From: Sulfurospirillum sp.
Lineage (GTDB): Bacteria; Campylobacterota; Campylobacteria; Campylobacterales; Arcobacteraceae
Length of the DNA stretch: 64,000 nucleotides
Assembly: GCA_030491005.1 (NCBI GenBank)
Contig: JAKZMJ010000015.1
Span: 1-64,000 of the forward strand
Direction of reading: 5' to 3'
The notes beneath the pieces were generated by a model. That model was given only the letters and a program-made list of their open reading frames with translations, was not told the DNA's origin and did no database searches. This document shows, in pieces, positions 17,950-27,170 of this stretch. The position numbers and the translations under genes are program-made. Position 1 is the first letter of the stretch, and each line of letters begins with the position of its first letter.

Positions 17950-18123
17950 TTATTCTGAAATTTTCTTTCTAACCCACGGTAAACTTCTTCCATATTCTTG
18001 AGCTAAATCTTTTAATATTTGTCTTTTGTAAATATACTTTTTAAAAATGATTCCTTGCAAGTTTCTTGGTCTTCATTTTGAGCTAAATGAAGTTTTACAA
18101 TCCTTACAAAAGTATCTAATTTT
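17950..18123 (-). pseudogene. remnant of an IS256/IS1249-type transposase N-terminal region
   Basis: Read on the minus strand, a 57-codon frame (one internal stop) carries RYFCKDCKTSFSSK, then IIFKKYIYKRQ and SLPWVRKKIS. This aligns with RYFCNDCKVSFSSN, IIFKEYFLNRQ and STPWIRKKIN in the two IS copies at 27171 and 28915. It is the zinc ribbon and helix-turn-helix of the same transposase family, but diverged, so it is an older insertion. No terminal repeat is left. It lies directly downstream of the type III restriction genes and marks the left edge of the accessory island. The rest of the 17802-18133 gap shows nothing else. Confidence 0.75.
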
Positions 18124-18133
18124 TCAGGACTGA

Positions 18134-20488
18134 TTATTTAATTAAATCCTCAAAATATACCCATTCTGCTTGATTTTCTTTATAAGATGAATAGTTTTCT
18201 TGTGTATTTATTTTAAAATGTTGCCCTTCTTTTATAACCAATCCCCCAAATATATTTTTATTTTCTTCTTTGATATATTGTTGTAAAGCATCACTTTTTA
18301 ATTTATTATCATCTTCATTAAATCCACTTGCTTTAGTATCAAAAATACCAATTCTACCATCTTTAAATGATACTATGAAATCTGGTTGAAATGTAAATTT
18401 TTTATTATATTTTATTCCAAAATTCAATGACATGTGTTCACTACCATTTTGCCACCACCATTGGACTATATCAGGTTTTCCATCTAAATATTTTATAAAG
18501 TCTATTTCTATATCACTATCAATATTTAATCTACAAGGAGTTATTAAATTTAATTTAAAACTATCGAAGTATTCTTTTTTATTGTTATCTTTTCTTTCAT
18601 ACTCTGCTGTATATGTATGAGGGTTTAAATTTCTACTTTGGGATATTTCCCATGATTTATCCCACTCTTCTACTTCTTCAATTTTTTTATTGATTTCTTC
18701 ATCTTTTATTGGTTTATATGCACTAATTGCTTTATCAAATAATTTATTAAAAATATCTGCATTATTTAATACTATATTTTGAATATATACAATACCATTT
18801 CCTGTAAGATTAACATTTAAATATCTTTTAAACCATCTATATAATGCCCCTTTAACTGTAGACACAGATCTTTTATATGCAAAACCATTAAGGTTATTTC
18901 TAATTAATAATTCAAAAGCATGAAATAAATCTTCTTGTGATAAATTAGCTTTCATTAGTGTAGATTGCGAAAATAAATCTGCTTTTTGTCCTACAATAAT
19001 ATGCTCAGGTAATTTATCAAATTCTTTTACATTAAGAGGTTTATTTAAAATAATTTCATCTTGATTATCTAAATTTTCAATATTTATAATTTTTGCTACT
19101 TTTTTTAGATTTTCATTTAGTAATTCAAATTCATTTATTTTTAATCCAAATTCATTACAAAATACTTCATCTAATACTTTATAAAAGCTTAATGCTGTGA
19201 TATCACCAAAATCAACTCTATTTCTATAGTATGATTTTAAATTTAATTCTTTATAAATTTCTTTTCTTTTTACAATTTCAGATTTTATAATATTTGGATT
19301 ATAAATTTCTTTTTTAACTTCAAGACTTTTTATATTTGTGTATATATATCCTTTATTTAAATTATCGTCTTCATAATGCACTGCCTCTGGCATTCTAAGT
19401 ATTCTACCTATTGTTTGTATTTCAAATACTTCACTTTTAGTTTCTCTAAAACGAACTAAAATTGAAGCTCTAGGACAATCCCATCCTGTATCTATAGCCA
19501 TTTTAAAAATTAAAAAGTTTACTTCACTATCATTTGGTATAACTAAATCACTCTCATTATTTATTTTTTCATCACTAAGCCAAATAGCTACTTGTTTATT
19601 TTCATAGTCCATACCTTTTTGAGCCAAAAAACTTTCAACAAATTCTTTTTTATCTTCACCTGCATCACTAGATGGTAATTGAACTAAAACTAATGGATTT
19701 ATGTCTATATTATATTTTTTATAAAGTTGTCGTAACTCTTCTCTTTTTTCGTAAGCTACTTGCATAACAAGTTCTTGTGATGTGATTTCATCATCATCAA
19801 TTTTATCAATATCTTGATTGATTATTATCTCTTTTTTTATCATACCTTCATCAATAACTTCATTAGAATTTACTATTACTTTTTCATTGTATTCATTACC
19901 ATCTAAAACAGGTGTAGCACTCATTTCTATTGTAATATCAGCATTGATAATATTTCGTAACTCAATTGCTCTTTGGCTTGCTGAATTAGAATGACTTTCA
20001 TCAATTATCATTATAATTTTTCTATTCTCTTCTTTTGTATTTCTAAGAAGTTCTTTAAAATTAGTAGTTTCCTTATCTTTCATTAATGTGTTTTTCCACT
20101 CATTTGTTTTATTGTCTTTTGCTCTTAATTTTTCCCAATTCACAACAACTACTTCATTTTGTTCTATTGTTTCTCTTGAACCAAAGAATTCTTCTTCAAG
20201 TAAATAAATACTTGGATATCCTTGAAATTCTTCTTTCATAGAATTGTAACTTTGCTTATGTAGTTCACCTTTGCCAATACTCATCCACAAAAAGCACAAA
20301 TCTTCATCTTCATTTTCTTTTATCATTTGCTCTATATATTCGCTTAGCATTAGTGTTTTACCACTACCAGTAGGAGATTGAAATACAATAGTTCTTTTAT
20401 CCAAGTTTTTATTTAAAAGTAAATTAGTTTTTAATAGTAGCTCATCTACTGCATTTGATTGATATTGTTTTAATATTTTTGTACTCAT
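18134..20488 (-). CDS. res: type III restriction enzyme, Res subunit
   Basis: 784 aa. A superfamily 2 helicase with Walker A SPTGSGKT (GSGKT 41-45), DESH box in MIIDESHSNSAS, QTIGRILRMPE (motif VI) and a C-terminal nuclease motif PDFIVSF...IFDTKAS (Pro-Asp 702-703, DTK 717-719), the PD-(D/E)XK of type III Res proteins. It works in complex with Mod, translocating or sliding from two unmethylated head-to-head sites before cutting. It begins 9 bases after mod. All motifs look intact, so restriction is probably active. Confidence 0.93.
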   Translation of the reverse strand: MSTKILKQYQSNAVDELLLKTNLLLNKNLDKRTIVFQSPTGSGKTLMLSEYIEQMIKENEDEDLCFLWMSIGKGELHKQSYNSMKEEFQGYPSIYLLEEEFFGSRETIEQNEVVVVNWEKLRAKDNKTNEWKNTLMKDKETTNFKELLRNTKEENRKIIMIIDESHSNSASQRAIELRNIINADITIEMSATPVLDGNEYNEKVIVNSNEVIDEGMIKKEIIINQDIDKIDDDEITSQELVMQVAYEKREELRQLYKKYNIDINPLVLVQLPSSDAGEDKKEFVESFLAQKGMDYENKQVAIWLSDEKINNESDLVIPNDSEVNFLIFKMAIDTGWDCPRASILVRFRETKSEVFEIQTIGRILRMPEAVHYEDDNLNKGYIYTNIKSLEVKKEIYNPNIIKSEIVKRKEIYKELNLKSYYRNRVDFGDITALSFYKVLDEVFCNEFGLKINEFELLNENLKKVAKIINIENLDNQDEIILNKPLNVKEFDKLPEHIIVGQKADLFSQSTLMKANLSQEDLFHAFELLIRNNLNGFAYKRSVSTVKGALYRWFKRYLNVNLTGNGIVYIQNIVLNNADIFNKLFDKAISAYKPIKDEEINKKIEEVEEWDKSWEISQSRNLNPHTYTAEYERKDNNKKEYFDSFKLNLITPCRLNIDSDIEIDFIKYLDGKPDIVQWWWQNGSEHMSLNFGIKYNKKFTFQPDFIVSFKDGRIGIFDTKASGFNEDDNKLKSDALQQYIKEENKNIFGGLVIKEGQHFKINTQENYSSYKENQAEWVYFEDLIK

Positions 20489-20497
20489 TTAATTGCC

Positions 20498-22612
20498 TTA
20501 TACATTATAGCTATTCAGTAATATCTGAATATGTCTATAAAATTTTTCTACTTGTTTTAATTCGTAATCATCATAATCACCATGTGAAGCATTATTTCCA
20601 ATTGTTAAAAATGTTTTATTTTCTTCCCAATCTATTTGTGTAATTATATTTTGATTATATAGCTTGTCATTTAATACAGTAGCTTTTTCTTCTTTACCTT
20701 TTGTATTAAGTATATTGATACTATTGTCTTGTGAAATTTTTTGTATTAATTTTTCTAAAACAACTCTTAAAACTCTTGCTCCATCATCTTTATCTTTATC
20801 AATAAAAATTTTAGTCTTTGCTTTAGTATAATCTGAAAAAATTATATTTGTTTTTAATGGTATATTCATTTTTATTAATTGTTTATAAATATCTAATATA
20901 TTTTGTGGGATAGCTTCTACTTTTAAATTACCAATACCAGAAAAAAGAGTTTTATTGGCTTCATTATCTATTGAAAATATATAAACTATTTTTTTTCCTT
21001 CTATTGCTCTTATATCTTCAATAAATTCATAAATACTATCTTCTATAAAATTGTAGTAAATACATAGAAATTTATCATTTTTATTAGAAGTAAATATTTT
21101 ATAATCTTTTTCTTCTTTTGTAATATTAAAAATATTTTCTTTTACACATAACATTTCAGTACATTTTTTAGTTAAATTGATTTTAACTTGATCACGATTT
21201 TTTGTTTTCTTAACAAAGTCAGTTTTAAAATATTGAAGATTCCCACCATGTTTTTCAATCGCATATTTTAATCTTGGATAAGTTGCATTGCTACAAATTG
21301 CTTCTTTGTCATCATTTGTTGTACATAAAATAAAATTTATATCTCTATCTTTTCGTAATTTTAATACTACTTCACCTGTTGTACCACTACCAGCAAAAAA
21401 ATCCAATACAGTTATTTTGTCTTTTTTGATTGATTTTATAAGTCTTTGGATTAATTTTATTGGTTTCTTACCATTTTTAAAATCTACATTACCTTCATTA
21501 TCAAGTCCAGTAGTCTTTATATCTGACCAAAAATCCCCAGGATGTTGAGTAAGATTATCTTCTGCAAAAATCATTTGCACTCTTGGTTTTTTTGAATCTT
21601 CTGAAAAGGTGGATTTTACAAAGTAAAGTAAGCCTTTTACTGATTTAACAAAAAATAATTCATTATCAGTATATTCTTTTTTTTCTCTAGCTAATTTATG
21701 TACCGAATTTGAGGCAGTTGTTCTTGCGATTCTATATGAATTGTCAAATAGCCATTTTTCTTTATTTTTTACAGTTATTTTTAAATCTTTTAACTTAGAA
21801 TTAACACTTGTCATATTAATGTTTTTAACAATATCATCTGCTTTTTTAATATCATCAATGCTTATATTTTCTTGATGAGAAATATTATCAATAACTTTTT
21901 TATCTTCTTTGGTAAAATTTTCTAACAAGATATTATATTCATTGTCCCAAGTTTCCTTTGGAATTTTTTCTAAATAAATATCTTTTATTCCACCTAGTTT
22001 AGCAATAACAATATATTCTTTTAATTTTGGAATAGTACCATTTTTTAAAACGGCACCCATTTTCAAACCACTAGTTTCACTCATTTTCACTACTATAGTT
22101 TTTACATTTTTTTCACCAAATAATTTTTCGAAAAGCATTATTAATCTTGGATATTCATTATCATCAATACTTGCAAATATTACACCATCTTTAGTTAATA
22201 GATTTTTTGCAAGATTTAATCTTTTTTCCATAAAACTAAGCCATTTACTATGCTTATAACTATGTTCACTATCAATATATCTATCATTATATATAAAATC
22301 TTTTTGTCCTGTATTGTATGGTGGGTCTATATAAATCACATCAATTTTTTCTTTATGAGTATAATTCAATACTGTTAAAGCATGATAATTATCACCTTCA
22401 ATTAAGATATTATCATCATTGTCATTTGTTTTAATTTCTTTTGATTTTATTCTTTTTAAAATAGGTAAATTATTTTCACAATCAAGAACAACCTGCTCGG
22501 GCTCTTTTTCACTATCCCAGACAAGTCCATATTTCTTAGTTTTTAATTCTTTTTCTAGTCTTACAATGACTTTTAAAAGTTCGTGATTTTCATAAGTTGA
22601 ATAATCAGCCAT
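20498..22612 (-). CDS. mod: type III DNA methyltransferase, Mod subunit
   Basis: 704 aa. DPPYNTG at 96-102 (motif IV) precedes DFFAGSGTTGEV near residue 400 (motif I), the order of beta-class N6-adenine methylases used by type III systems. The region between the motifs is the target-recognition domain and is likely to be strain-specific. It methylates one strand of an asymmetric site and guides Res. No simple sequence repeat that would suggest phase variation was seen in the frame. The ATG at 22612 follows GGGAAAA. Confidence 0.93.
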   Translation of the reverse strand: MADYSTYENHELLKVIVRLEKELKTKKYGLVWDSEKEPEQVVLDCENNLPILKRIKSKEIKTNDNDDNILIEGDNYHALTVLNYTHKEKIDVIYIDPPYNTGQKDFIYNDRYIDSEHSYKHSKWLSFMEKRLNLAKNLLTKDGVIFASIDDNEYPRLIMLFEKLFGEKNVKTIVVKMSETSGLKMGAVLKNGTIPKLKEYIVIAKLGGIKDIYLEKIPKETWDNEYNILLENFTKEDKKVIDNISHQENISIDDIKKADDIVKNINMTSVNSKLKDLKITVKNKEKWLFDNSYRIARTTASNSVHKLAREKKEYTDNELFFVKSVKGLLYFVKSTFSEDSKKPRVQMIFAEDNLTQHPGDFWSDIKTTGLDNEGNVDFKNGKKPIKLIQRLIKSIKKDKITVLDFFAGSGTTGEVVLKLRKDRDINFILCTTNDDKEAICSNATYPRLKYAIEKHGGNLQYFKTDFVKKTKNRDQVKINLTKKCTEMLCVKENIFNITKEEKDYKIFTSNKNDKFLCIYYNFIEDSIYEFIEDIRAIEGKKIVYIFSIDNEANKTLFSGIGNLKVEAIPQNILDIYKQLIKMNIPLKTNIIFSDYTKAKTKIFIDKDKDDGARVLRVVLEKLIQKISQDNSINILNTKGKEEKATVLNDKLYNQNIITQIDWEENKTFLTIGNNASHGDYDDYELKQVEKFYRHIQILLNSYNV

Positions 22613-22738
22613 ATTAATATTTTCCCTTATTACTTTACATTGACTTTACATTTTATCATCTTTTTTTACATAAGGGCTGAATTTTTCATTAACTCATCTA
22701 TTATCATTTATTTATATTAATCTAAAAAAGGGTTAATT

Positions 22739-23264
22739 CCCCGTACCCTTGGGTCGTTAACAAGTTAGCTATAATAGAGATATGAGAGATGAACATATAT
22801 ATAAAAGTCATAATAAGACTTTACTACTATATCATTTGGTATTTCCAGCTAAATATAGAAAAAAAGTATTTGATAATAAAATAGATAAAAAACTTAGAGA
22901 AGTATGTATTGATATATCTCAAAGATATGAAATTGTATTTGTAGAAATTGGTAATGATGAAGATCATGTACATTTTTTAGTTCAAAGTGTACCAACAATA
23001 TCTGTAACTAAACTAGTAACTACAATAAAAAGTATAACAGCAAGAGAGATATTTAAACAATTTCCTCAATTAAAAAAAGAAATGTGGGGTTCAAGTCTTT
23101 GGACAAGTGGATATTATGTAAATACAGTTGGACTCTACGCAAGTAAAGATACAATTAAAAATTATATTAAAAATCAAGGCTCAAATGAAAAAGAATATGT
23201 CAAAATATATGATGGACAATTAAAGTTTGATTTATAGAAAAAGATACCCCGTACCCTTGGGTCG
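22739..23264 (+). mobile_element. IS200/IS605-like element with matching end repeats
   Basis: The transposase gene is flanked by two identical 18-base direct repeats, CCCCGTACCCTTGGGTCG, at 22739-22756 and 23247-23264. Each holds the small hairpin ACCC-TT-GGGT, as expected for ends recognised as single-strand hairpins by a HUH transposase. There are no terminal inverted repeats and no accessory tnpB. The exact cleavage points cannot be placed. It sits between the type III operon and a convergent TAXI gene. Confidence 0.7.
22782..23237 (+). CDS. tnpA: IS200/IS605 family Y1 transposase TnpA
   Basis: 151 aa, normal length. HUH motif DHVHFLV (His62, His64) and the C-terminal helix TIKNYIKNQ with catalytic Tyr128 and the supporting Gln; SGYYVNTVG precedes it as in IS200-type enzymes. 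It moves single-stranded DNA during replication. The gene is intact, so the element may still be mobile. Its ATG lies about 25 bases inside the left end repeat. Confidence 0.93.
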   Translation: MRDEHIYKSHNKTLLLYHLVFPAKYRKKVFDNKIDKKLREVCIDISQRYEIVFVEIGNDEDHVHFLVQSVPTISVTKLVTTIKSITAREIFKQFPQLKKEMWGSSLWTSGYYVNTVGLYASKDTIKNYIKNQGSNEKEYVKIYDGQLKFDL

Positions 23265-23281
23265 GTGGAGCATCATTAAAT

Positions 23282-24226
23282 TTAAAGTAAGCCTATTTCT
23301 TTGAAATATTTTTTAGAAGCTTTATGTAAAGGAGCACTTAACCCTTCAACTAAAGATTTTTTTGTTATGTATTTATATGAGGGGTGTAAAGTTTTAAACT
23401 CTTCAAAATTATCTAATATTGTTTTTACAAATGTATATACTAATATATCACTAGTATCTTCACTAGTTAATAAAACGGCTTTGACACTAAAAGTAGGTAT
23501 TGGTTTATTTACACCTTTATATAAAAAAGCAGGAATAATCGCTTTTGAAAAGTATGGGTATTTTTGAATAAAATTATCAATTATTTTATCTTGTATTGGA
23601 ACAATGAAGATATCTAGTGCTTTTGCTGGGTTTTTTATGTTATTTGCAGGATGACCTACCATAAAAAAAAATCCATCAATTTTATTATCAATGAAAGCAT
23701 CTTCTGTATCTTCTACTTGTAAAGAACTTGCTATTAATAAATCACTTCTATTTATGCCATATTCTTTAAATAGTTCTAAAGTACTAAATTCACTGCCTGA
23801 TTTAGTACTTCCTAGGTTTATTCTTTTCCCTTTTATATCTTCAATATTACGAATAAAAACATCTTTTCTAGTAACTAAAGTAAATAATTCAGAATAAAGT
23901 CCCATTACTGATCTTAATTTTTTAATAGGTTTTTTATCAAAGGTATTAATTCCATTTATTGCTTGATAAATAGTATCAGATTGAGAAATAGCAAAATTGA
24001 ATTTTCCATCTCTAATTGCATTTATATTATGAACTGAACCACCAGTTGATTCTACTGAACATCTAATATTTGTTTCTTTTTTAATTTGATTTATAAATTT
24101 ACAAAGATAATTACCTGTTGGATAATATGTTCCATTTATTTCACCAGTTCCTAAAGTAATAAAATCCATACAAAATAATTGAACATTTAAAAAACTAATA
24201 TAAATAAGTATTGATAAATATTTCAT
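23282..24226 (-). CDS. second TAXI-type solute-binding protein, linked to a two-component system
   Basis: 314 aa with a signal peptide (about residues 1-20, MKYLSILIYISFLNVQLFC) and the TAXI start DFITLGTGEINGTYYPTGN, then RCSVESTGGS and C-terminal LSAPLHKASKKYFKEIGL. It is similar along its length to the protein at 13834, but no permease is nearby. It follows the response regulator by 44 bases in an operon with the sensor kinase, so it may act as a ligand sensor for the kinase or serve the permease at 14928 in trans. Both are inferences. Confidence 0.88.
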   Translation of the reverse strand: MKYLSILIYISFLNVQLFCMDFITLGTGEINGTYYPTGNYLCKFINQIKKETNIRCSVESTGGSVHNINAIRDGKFNFAISQSDTIYQAINGINTFDKKPIKKLRSVMGLYSELFTLVTRKDVFIRNIEDIKGKRINLGSTKSGSEFSTLELFKEYGINRSDLLIASSLQVEDTEDAFIDNKIDGFFFMVGHPANNIKNPAKALDIFIVPIQDKIIDNFIQKYPYFSKAIIPAFLYKGVNKPIPTFSVKAVLLTSEDTSDILVYTFVKTILDNFEEFKTLHPSYKYITKKSLVEGLSAPLHKASKKYFKEIGLL

Positions 24227-24270
24227 TGATTTATTCCTTAAAGATTATGTTTACAAAACCTTACTTCATA

Positions 24271-24906
24271 TCATAGAGTATACCCTAAGCCTGTAACAAT
24301 TTTTATACTATTTTTTGGCAATTTTTTTCTTAAGCGTTTTATTAATGCCCTAATATTATCTAAATTTGTGATTTCTCCTTCCCACACATATATTTCTAAT
24401 TCTTCATAACTTACAATTCTATTTAAATTTTGAATAAAAAGTTCTAAAAAAAGAATTTCTTTTTTAGCAAGTATTATTTTTTTGCCATTATTATATAAAA
24501 TATGTTCTATAAAACAATATTCACAAGTTTCACTAAATTTAATATTTTTATTTTCTACCTTACAAAGATGTTTTACTTTTTGAACTAACTCATAAATAAA
24601 AAATGGTTTTTTAAGATAATCATTACAGCCTTTTTCATACGATGTTTTTATTTTATCTAATTCGTGATTTGAGCTAATTATTAAAACGGGTACACTACCA
24701 CAATAATCTCTAATATTTTTTAAAATTGTAATTCCATCAAGTGATGGAACATTTATATCTAGTATAAAACAATTATAACCATTATTAATAACATCTAAAG
24801 TATCTTCACCATCAAAAAAACAATCAACTTTATAATGTTCTTTTTCTAAAGCTGTTTTAATTACTCTTGCTAAAATTTTATTATCTTCAAGTACTAATAT
24901 TTTCAT
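24271..24906 (-). CDS. OmpR-family response regulator
   Basis: 211 aa. Receiver domain with acidic pair in VLEDNK, phosphoacceptor Asp50 in FILDINVPSLDG and Lys in DYLKKPF; C-terminal winged-helix DNA-binding domain (ELEIYVWEGE...NIRALIKRLRKKLP...GLGYTL). It overlaps the upstream sensor kinase gene by 20 bases, so they are cotranscribed partners. Likely controls the TAXI transporter genes; the target sites are not identified. Confidence 0.92.
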   Translation of the reverse strand: MKILVLEDNKILARVIKTALEKEHYKVDCFFDGEDTLDVINNGYNCFILDINVPSLDGITILKNIRDYCGSVPVLIISSNHELDKIKTSYEKGCNDYLKKPFFIYELVQKVKHLCKVENKNIKFSETCEYCFIEHILYNNGKKIILAKKEILFLELFIQNLNRIVSYEELEIYVWEGEITNLDNIRALIKRLRKKLPKNSIKIVTGLGYTL

Positions 24907-27079
24907 TATATAACCTTAATTTTATTCTAAAACAAGAGCCATTTTGTATATGTTTATATTGTATCTGACCACCAAGTTTATCTTGAATAATCAGTTTTGT
25001 CATATATAATCCAATTCCATGCCCTTGCTTTTTTGTAGAAAAATATTGTAAGAATATTTTTTTAGAAGCTTCTTTTGAAATTCCATAACCATTATCTATT
25101 ATATCTATAATAACAATATTAAACTTATTTTTAATTTTTATTTCTATGTTTCTATTTTTGATATCATTATTTAAAACTGCATCTTTTGCATTATTTATAA
25201 TATTTAGAATAGCTTGCATAAACTCATTTTCATAACCATATACTTTTAAATTTTTATGTTTATTAACATTTATTTTTATATTGATATAATTATATTTCAT
25301 ATTATGTTTTACTATATTTAACATAGATTTAATCGTCAAATGAATATTGAACATTGTTTTTTCTTTAGAGGGCATAATGAAATTTTGAAAATCATTAATC
25401 GTACTTGTCATATATTTTGCTTGTATCATTATATTATTTATATGATAAGATTCTTCTTCTTTTTCAGAATGATTTCCAGAATAAAACATATCTTGTGCTA
25501 ATGATGTTATCTCAACTAAAGGAGATTTCCATTGATGGGCAATTGAAGAAAATATTTCTCCAATTTCTGCTAGTTTTGATTGTTGTATCATATATTGAGT
25601 GTTTTTTATTTTTTCTTCTTCTTCTTCTTTTTCTTTTGTTATATCTGTAAATATTGTAACCATTCCTTGCTCATATTTCGTTTGATTTAAAAAAAATATT
25701 TTTTTGTTTTTGTTTTTATCTTTTATTATCATTTGAGAATTTTCAAGTTTTTCCATACTTAAATCATTTAAATAAGTAATAATAAGACTTGAAAAAAAAT
25801 TCAAATTATCAAACTCCTCTAAATGTTTTCCAATAAGATTTTTATACTTTATTTGAATTAATTCACAAAATTTCATATTTGCATCTAAAATGATACCATT
25901 TTTATTTTGCCAAAAAATAGGAGATTCAATTGCATTTAATAATGTCTTGTCAAATTTAACTCTTTGTTTTAATTTTTTAGAACTTTGTTTTTTTTCGTAT
26001 AAAGCTTGTAAAAGACCAAAAATAACTACTAGTAAGATGGGAGTGGTAAAAAACACTATATTTATAAGTGTTCTATTTTTTTCAGAAAAACTTTTAGGTA
26101 CATTGATAAGTTTAGAGTTATTAAATTCTTTTGGTAAAGATAAATTAAATTTTTGTAATTTTTCAAAATCAAAGATATATTCAAAATCATTATTAATAGT
26201 AAGATCTAATTTATAATTTTTATTAAATAATATATCAATAGCTTTTCTTCCAGTTATAACTCCTAGATGTTCAATAGAAATAAGATTGCCCCCAATAGCA
26301 CCTTTGTCCATAAATAAATTATCAGTAACAAAAACAGGAAGTTTAAATTCATTCATAGCTCTTGAAATTTCGTTTGTTTTATAAAAATTACCATCACTGT
26401 CATTGGAAAATCTTATAAATAAAATTGCTTCATCTTTTTTATATGTAGAAAAATATTTTTTAAAACTTTCTAAAGAATCATCTCTTAAGTATTCAATTTT
26501 GACTTTAGATTTTACTTTATGAATTGCATCTATAATAAAAGGGCTACTATCATTGCCATCTGGGCTTCTGTCATTTAAAATATAGAGTTTTTTTAAACTT
26601 GGAATAAGTTTTAAAATTAGTTTAATATTATCAAGAATGGGAAGTTTTTGTATAATTCCATTTATTTTATCTTCTAAATTATATATAGATGCTAATTCTT
26701 TTGAAAATTGTTCTACTCCAATAAATAATAACATAGGTTTATTAGGAAAAATATCACTATAATTTTTTACAGCTAGTTTATATGCAAATCTATCAATAGT
26801 AATAATCAAATCAAATGTTCTATTTTTTAGTTGTAAGGAGTATAGCTTACTTAATTTTTTTATATAATCTCTTGAAGATATTTTTTTAGAATCCATATAT
26901 AGAACATTGATATTGATATTTTCGTATGAATAAAATGTTTTTTCAATATTGTTTATTATTGTATCACTAAACTCAAAACCTTTATGGTAGGAGTTTAAAA
27001 TAAGTACATTTTTATTTACTTGTGCAAATACAAGGATATTTAAAAAAAGAAGAAGAAATATAAATAACTTCATTAACAA
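24887..27079 (-). CDS. sensor histidine kinase with ABC-substrate-binding-like periplasmic domain
   Basis: 730 aa. Signal/TM at residues 1-20, then a periplasmic domain (about 20-335) of the ABC_sub_bind type (NVLILNSYHKGFEFSD, LIITIDRFAYKLA, FVTDNLFMDKGAIGGN), a second TM (about 340-362), a PAS-like domain (about 375-480) and a kinase core with the H-box SSIAHQWKSPLVEI, N-box NIINNAKDAV, and G-boxes DNGYGIS and KQGHGIGLYM. It senses a ligand outside the cell and phosphorylates the adjacent regulator. First gene of the HK-RR-TAXI operon. Confidence 0.92.
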   Translation of the reverse strand: MLMKLFIFLLLFLNILVFAQVNKNVLILNSYHKGFEFSDTIINNIEKTFYSYENININVLYMDSKKISSRDYIKKLSKLYSLQLKNRTFDLIITIDRFAYKLAVKNYSDIFPNKPMLLFIGVEQFSKELASIYNLEDKINGIIQKLPILDNIKLILKLIPSLKKLYILNDRSPDGNDSSPFIIDAIHKVKSKVKIEYLRDDSLESFKKYFSTYKKDEAILFIRFSNDSDGNFYKTNEISRAMNEFKLPVFVTDNLFMDKGAIGGNLISIEHLGVITGRKAIDILFNKNYKLDLTINNDFEYIFDFEKLQKFNLSLPKEFNNSKLINVPKSFSEKNRTLINIVFFTTPILLVVIFGLLQALYEKKQSSKKLKQRVKFDKTLLNAIESPIFWQNKNGIILDANMKFCELIQIKYKNLIGKHLEEFDNLNFFSSLIITYLNDLSMEKLENSQMIIKDKNKNKKIFFLNQTKYEQGMVTIFTDITKEKEEEEEKIKNTQYMIQQSKLAEIGEIFSSIAHQWKSPLVEITSLAQDMFYSGNHSEKEEESYHINNIMIQAKYMTSTINDFQNFIMPSKEKTMFNIHLTIKSMLNIVKHNMKYNYINIKINVNKHKNLKVYGYENEFMQAILNIINNAKDAVLNNDIKNRNIEIKIKNKFNIVIIDIIDNGYGISKEASKKIFLQYFSTKKQGHGIGLYMTKLIIQDKLGGQIQYKHIQNGSCFRIKLRLYNENIST

Positions 27080-27170
27080 CCTTTAATAATATATAAAGAA
27101 TAAATAACATTATTGTATATGCTAAGATTATATCAAACTGATACTAAATTTGGGGCTTAATATAATATCC

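Noticed and set aside
20498-22612. Phase-variable mod gene
   Set aside because: Type III mod genes often carry simple repeats, but I found none in this frame; the longest homopolymers are ordinary for this base composition.
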